Positions 58,452-64,000 of a DNA stretch of 64,000 nucleotides are shown here, piece by piece (the stretch's first letter is position 1; each line of letters begins with the position of its first letter). Position numbers and translations under genes: made by a program. A model generated the notes under the pieces. The model searched no databases. It was not told the DNA's origin and saw only the letters and a program-made list of their open reading frames with translations. This DNA is from Sporodiniella umbellata (Eukaryota; Mucoromycota; Mucoromycetes; Mucorales; Rhizopodaceae): NCBI GenBank assembly GCA_025677835.1, contig JAIXMR010000108.1, positions 32,176 through 96,175 of the forward strand. The letters run 5' to 3'.

Positions 58452-58944
58452 TATACAAAGTAAAGAAGTGGTAAGAAAAAAAACAAGAGAAAGTTAATGA
58501 GAAAAAAAAAAAGATTGCATAAATACCTTCTTTTTTTTTCCATAGTGTGACCGTTATGAATCGATCGAAGAAATGCACCCACATTTACTGATTTTTAAAA
58601 TCCTGAGGATTGATTACGTCTTTGGTTAATATATTAAGGTCACCACAGCATTTGATGCTTAATAGAGTATTGGTTTTTTTTTTTGAAAGAGATCCTTATC
58701 GGTCAATTCATGCCTAAACAACCCCAAGGCGATGATACAATTATGATACTCTAAAAAGAAATACATGTTTTCACTGATGCTATACAGCTAGCAAAACATG
58801 AAAACACACAAAGCTATATTCAAACGCTATTGTCTGAAGTATCTAGCTAAAAAAAATTGCAAATGGCGGTTTCAGTAACTTGTATTATAATATTGACATT
58901 AATTAGTTATTTATTTCGCTACTAAGAGTTGATTGGAACATTCT
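58452..58944. other. Spacer between glycerol kinase end and DUF1295 start
   Basis: About 490 bp, AT-rich, with T11 near 58675-58684. Nothing coding seen. Confidence 0.5.
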
Positions 58945-60718
58945 TTAAACCTCCTCGCAACCAGTAATCCCACTAACCACGTCTGCCCAACCCAGTGACC
59001 GATTAACTGCTTCTTTCCAGCCTATATACATTTTGTCTCTCTCTTCTTTTGAAATCCTTGGTTTGAACACGCTCTGACCCTCGAGACTCACATCAGCTAA
59101 ATCGTCAAGCGAGTTCCAGATGCCGATAGCAAGACCTGCTGCTATCGCTGCCCCTAAAGCAGGTGTTTCTCTCATGTTTGGCCGCGCCACTTCAATGTTC
59201 AGAATATCCGCTTGAATCTGCATACACTCATCAGAGTCTGACATACCACCATCTACTCTAAGACTGCTTAACGGGTCTTCAGAGTCTCTGTTCATAGCTT
59301 CCAGCATGGCTCTTGTTTGATAACATACTGCCTCTAGGGTTGCACGTGCAATATGTTCTCTTTGGGTAAACTGTGTTAAACCACAAATTGTTCCACGGGC
59401 ATCGCTCCGCCAGTAAGGGGCATACAATCCAGAGAAAGCTGTAACAAAATAAACGCCAGCCGAGTCTTTTACTTCCTTGGCCAATTGCCCAATCTCGCTA
59501 CATTTGCTTATAATTCCCATTTTATCTCGAAGCCAAATAACAGCTGACCCTGCCGTTGCAATTGCGCCCTCGATAGCATATACAGGTTTGCTGTTTCCCA
59601 TTTGGTATGCAACGGTGGTTATTAGCCCATTGTGCGATATAGAAGGCTCTTGCCCTGTGTTGTAAAGCATAAAGCAGCCAGTACCATATGTGTTTTTTGC
59701 GTCACCAACATTAAAGCATTTTTGTCCAACAAGAGCACCCTGCTGATCTCCCAAACACCCAGAAATATTAACACCTTCTAGTGGTCCAGAGTGAACCTTC
59801 CCATATACGCTCGAAGAAGGTAATATTTTGGCCAATTTCAACTTTTCAAGTCCAAAAAACCTAAGAGTATAGATATCAACACATTGAGCAATCACACCTA
59901 TATATAAAGTAAAAAAAAAAAAAATTTATGCTTACTTTAGAGCTTTTTCGCTCCATTGCAATGTTTTTATATCCATTAGCATCGTTCGGCTTGCGTTTGT
60001 TACGTCAGTCATAATCAAGCCATTGTTTTTAACGCCACCCGTCAAGTTCTAAAAATGAGAGTATGAGTGTCCTGGGTTTTTTTAAACTGAGCTACGAATG
60101 TTACATATATAATCCAAGTATCTACTGTTCCAAACTGTAGCCTGTCTTGGTCATAGGCCTCTTTGACTTCAGGTACGTGATCCAACATCCATCTTAGCTT
60201 GACTGCCGAAAAATAGGTTGACAAAGGCAAGCCACAGAGGTGTCGGATAACGTCAGCGTTTTGTTTATCTTTGGGAACGCATTCTTGTGTCATGAGATTT
60301 TTTACTGTTTGTGCGGTTCGTACATCACTCCAAACAATAGCAGGGTAAAGTGGCTTTCCTGTTTTAGCGTCCCAAACAATGGTAGTTTCGCGTTGGTTTG
60401 TGACTCCAATGCATGAGAGTGTAGAGTCGTCATATCCAAGTATCGCTAGCTTTCTTAAAGCTTGATCTACGCATTTCTCTACTGAATCCAATATTTCGTA
60501 AGGGTCGTGTTCTACCCATCTTTGAAAAAAAGAAAAGAGAAACAAGTTTTAGTGCCACTAAAGGGAAAGATTAAGAAGTGTAACTACCCTGGGTGTAAAT
60601 AATGTTGTTTGAAATCCATTTTGTGAGAGGTGATTAGTTTTCCTTCATGATTGAAAACGTCAAAACGAGTTGAAATTGTCCCTTGGTCGATTGCTCCAAT
60701 GAAATGGTTTTTTGTCAT
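58945..60718 (-). CDS. GUT1: Glycerol kinase
   Basis: Four exons (60588-60718, 60105-60519, 59936-60048, 58945-59860) give 524 residues, the usual length. FGGY kinase features in order: [12 protein letters not shown] at the start, [157 protein letters not shown], and [11 protein letters not shown]. It phosphorylates glycerol to glycerol 3-phosphate. In the ATP-site signature the second Thr of DQGTT is Ile (DQGTI). Exon 3 joins exon 4 at KFFGLEK. The gene is complete in the window. Confidence 0.95.
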
Positions 60719-63609
60719 ACTGTATGAATTGAAAGTAAAAGAAAAGTTCGATAGTTTTTTTATTTTGAAAGCAGCACGATATAAAACTATGATATTTATA
60801 GATCGCAGCTTTAAATCTCAGACACTAGTTCTATGATGCTTTTCTTTGTGCATATTTACAAAAAAGGCCATAGTATTTGACTTATGTAGCTACCAAGTGT
60901 ATCTCGTGTTTCAATTTTCCTTTTTTTCTATTGGCCCCCATTTCTGACATTTTTTATGGGATAATCAAAAGTAGAAAAAGCCCCAAAGCCAGCTGTCGTA
61001 ACACTTACATCATTTTTACTTTGATCTTTTCAAACTAAAACAGCAGCTCAGTGAAGATGTAGGAGCTGACAATGATAACTGCCAAGTCTTTTTTTTTTTT
61101 GGGATACAAAAAAAGACCTTCCACTGCCAATACAACAGTATAGGCTTTAAGTGGAACAAATGCATTGACCTCAAACTTATTGTTCTTTGGGCTGACTTAA
61201 TGAAAAAAAAAAAGAAAACTATGTATGGTACCAAACGACCTGAATGTTTATCAGTTGTGTCGTTGTGGTGTTTATAGGTTGCCCCAATTTATATCTAATC
61301 TCAGACCAAACTTTTAAAAAGTCAGATAGAAGAACAAAGACAGTATTGAAAATATTTGTTAGTAAGAGGAGACATAGAAATGGCTTATTTTTCTGGGAGG
61401 AGATAACAAAGGCGCTTTCTTTTTGCAGAGATACATTTTTTCATTCAGTATCTAACATTATATTCGGGTAAGACCAAGGTGTTGGCTATTATTCTATACT
61501 CTACAAATCAACAGTGATTCTGAGTCTGCTTGACTGTAGTTGTCGGGGTTCCTAAATAAGATCGGCAGAAAGTAAGCACCAGATGTCCACATTGTCAAAA
61601 CAACCAATAAAAAGCAACGGAAACAATACAGTTATTATAAGTCATAGACTCCTTTTCTCAAGAACGGAGTCTATGTTGTATTACGTATAAGTATCTTCAT
61701 ATAAAGACTTTTACATACCAACATAGATCAACTGATAAAGCTCTAGATGCTTCAATATTTTTGATTGAGTAGTGTAAAAAAATTGACAAAAAATGTGAAG
61801 TATAAAAAAGCTTTTTTGTACTGAAAACGCTAGATGTACAATCTCATCATCTGAATCCATTTACAAACAACAGTTCTTTCTGAAATTTGTAAAGAAATTC
61901 ATTGATTTTTTACAATAAACAATATGACAATATTGAGCACACTAAGTTCTTATTTATGAGAATCGATGAAAACATCTTACAGTTATAAAATAGTATTCCA
62001 TTCCAAAAAAAAAAAAAAAAAAAGATTACAATGCTAAAGAAATAATGCCTTAAAAAAAATAGGTGCAAGTTGCCAGTGCCCTTTTTATTTAATGTTTTTG
62101 AAGGAAAAAAATTATTGAAATACACTTCCACTATCGAAGGAATAGATGGATTGAGATATTTCCAAAAAAAAAAAAAATACTAAATTCATATAAAAAATAA
62201 AACAGAAAAAAGAATTATATAACATTTTAGAATTTAGCATTAATTTCGAATTTTACAGAGAAATAAAATAATAGCACAATTATCTATGTATAAAACACCT
62301 TAAAATAAAAGATAAATGTATGAAACATCATCACTTTATTTATAAATTGTAACGATTTTCCATAGGGATAAATGAATAACAGACATTTGAAATACGAAAA
62401 CATATTTACATTAAAAGAACATGGTCAGTACATAGAGCATCAATAAAGTAATACTAACAACCAAAGCTGAATCAAACGCACTTCCCATATAATTCAATGT
62501 GTTAAAATATTTATTTTGTTAAACAAGTAAACCAAAGCAAAAGAGCAGTAAACCTGAGCATTATAGTCATTATCGCGAAAAAAAACCTCCTACATTGGGA
62601 CATGTATCTTGGTTTCTGTTACGATAAAATCTAGCCCGTCATATATACCGCTACTTCAAACATACGTAATGCTTCAAAAAAGAAGCAAAACACAAATAAA
62701 ACCTATCACTGAGAAACGCCCTATATTATATAAAATCAGATGTTTCGTTAAATACCCTAAATCTAAATTTTATGTTATTTTCAAAAATTAGGGGAAATCC
62801 TGGAATACTACTTTCTGCTATAGCCTAAGATTCTTTAAAAATGACAAGATTCTAAAGTAATTGAAGTTGCTTGCCCGGATCATATATTTGAGAAAAAAAA
62901 AGAATCAAAACTAATACAAATTTCATTAAAATTGAGACGCTTCTCACTAGCGAAGCATTTTTTTTTAAAAAAAGCTGCATTTTTGTATTGAAACAATAAT
63001 AAAAAGCAGCTGATTTGATTGAATTGTATTATTAATAGTTTAAATGTAATAAGACAAAAATCAGATTATTGTATAGTGTTCTTAAAATTAAAATCGTATT
63101 CTATAGTATAAACTATGCCTAAATCTACGATATCATTTTTGAAAACTCTATATTGAGCACCGTTCAACATTGAATAGCGAGAGCTATACAATTGCGCAAA
63201 CCACCGATTTAACTTTTTTCGGAGAAGAACTAGCGTAGATACTCTGGAAACATGCTTGAGATCAGCTTTGGAGACAATATACAAACTACATTACTTATTT
63301 TAGCTATCTGCACCTCGAGAGATGTCTAGAATTATATTATTTTAGTGTTTTCTTTTTTTTTTTTTTCTTCGGAAACATTGAATCCCATCAAGTCATGCCA
63401 GTCTTAGCATCCCTCATAACTCTTTTTTTTATTGAAATAACTAAATAAACAAGATATTTAAATATAATGATTGTTTTAAAACGTGATAGTCATTTTGAGA
63501 TATCTTGCTTTGTAAGAAATAGTAATCAATTTAAGATGAAAATCAAGTCTAAATATTTCATTATTCTCTGTTTGTTATTTTTTTTTTGTTTTTTGGTTAA
63601 TTTAATATT
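60719..63609. other. AT-rich gene-free spacer
   Basis: Nearly 2.9 kb, among the most AT-rich parts of the window (62050-63100 especially), with A18 near 62007. Open frames are short and featureless. A perfect 10-bp hairpin is listed separately. Confidence 0.5.
61643..61675. repeat. Perfect 10-bp stem hairpin
   Basis: CATAGACTCC at 61643-61652 pairs with GGAGTCTATG at 61666-61675 around a 13-base loop. It is more GC-rich than its surroundings. It is not next to a gene end. Confidence 0.6.
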
Positions 63610-63876
63610 GTTATGTAGATACGAATTATATAAAGTATTGAAAACATTACACGAGAGCAGAGGATCTTTGTTGTTATCATTCTTTTTATTGTTTTATCGA
63701 ACTTGTACTACATATAAATATATATAAACTAAAATTTTTGACTATAATATTGACTCCATCTTCTTTATGAGAACATAATAATAATAATATAAAGGGAAGA
63801 GGAGGGTGGGAATAACAAAGATCCTCTGCTCTCGTGTAATGTTTTCAATACTTCATATAATTCGTATCTACATAAC
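63610..63876. repeat. Inverted repeat with 66-67-base arms
   Basis: Left arm 63610-63676 and right arm 63811-63876 are reverse complements with about two mismatches; both contain ACACGAGAGCAGAGGATC or its complement. The 134-bp centre is AT-rich with an (AAT)n stretch. It could be a MITE-like element or the tip of a larger repeat. No target duplication seen. Confidence 0.8.
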
Positions 63877-64000
63877 ATTACACTTCGAGCTGTCGGATCT
63901 TTGTTGTGAATTCAGAGTAAGAACCTTCATAAAATCAGTAGAAGTTGTAACAGAAATCCTGTAAAATTGTTCAAAAAGATCTTTTGAGGACCAATTTCCC

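Noticed and set aside
61016..61471. Open frames near the right-hand spacer
   Set aside because: Short, low-complexity or Lys/Phe-rich, no ATG context or family, and they lie in highly AT-rich DNA.
1..64000. CRISPR array, rRNA operon, tRNA genes, bacterial-type operons
   Set aside because: No spaced direct repeats, no rRNA segments and no tRNA with a recognisable T-loop and acceptor were found by eye; the genome is eukaryotic. A tRNA covariance scan would settle the tRNA point.

Overview
The window is nuclear DNA of a fungus, most likely an early-diverging mould of the Mucoromycota (probably Mucorales). It is AT-rich and full of A and T homopolymers. Most genes are cut by many short introns of about 45-110 bp with GT..AG ends (GTAAG-type donors), and the standard genetic code gives clean proteins once these are removed. 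The gene set is fungal: ERMES subunit Mdm34, Cwh43, Las21, an Ert1/AcuK zinc-cluster factor, a Pyp/Ptp-type phosphatase with an N-terminal rhodanese-like domain, GATA, C2H2 and homeodomain regulators, and a secreted Kex2-site protein. I cannot name the species.

Layout. 1-7.7 kb: end of a MidA-type methyltransferase, a NIF3-family protein, a rhodanese-PTP tyrosine phosphatase, MDM34 and GET1. 7.8-17.7 kb: a gene-poor stretch with a U6 snRNA gene, a coiled-coil protein, an Ups2/PRELID3-type lipid-transfer protein and a degenerate fold-back repeat. 17.7-22.6 kb: a SAM methyltransferase whose stop codon overlaps that of a convergent GH47 mannosidase, then a NIFK/Nop15-type nucleolar protein with a lysine-rich minisatellite. 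22.6-32.9 kb: long spacers around an F-box gene and a GATA-finger gene. 32.9-43.8 kb: a Kex2-site secreted repeat protein, ERT1/AcuK, a tubby-like protein, CWH43 and UBP8. 43.9-50.4 kb: a large inverted duplication, empty spacer and a small homeodomain gene. 50.4-60.7 kb: a C2H2 factor, LAS21, a ribosomal-L1-domain protein, a DUF1295 membrane reductase-like protein and glycerol kinase. 60.7-64 kb: very AT-rich spacer ending in a second inverted repeat.

Themes. Several genes serve the endomembrane system: GET1 inserts tail-anchored proteins, the GH47 enzyme trims N-glycans, and LAS21 and CWH43 modify GPI anchors. MDM34 and the PRELI protein work in ER-mitochondria and intramitochondrial lipid handling. 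UBP8, ERT1, the GATA, C2H2 and homeodomain factors and the U6 gene belong to gene expression, and the NIFK/Nop15 and Utp30-like proteins to ribosome assembly. Neighbours do not form operons. The most unusual items are the Kex2-site A-B-A'-B' secreted precursor, the 260-bp-arm inverted duplication carrying half of a small ORF, the overlapping convergent stop codons, and a GC-AG intron in ERT1. Exon models come from reading the sequence by eye. For most genes the exon lengths add up to an intact frame; for CWH43, LAS21 and UBP8 I checked the joins but not the total.
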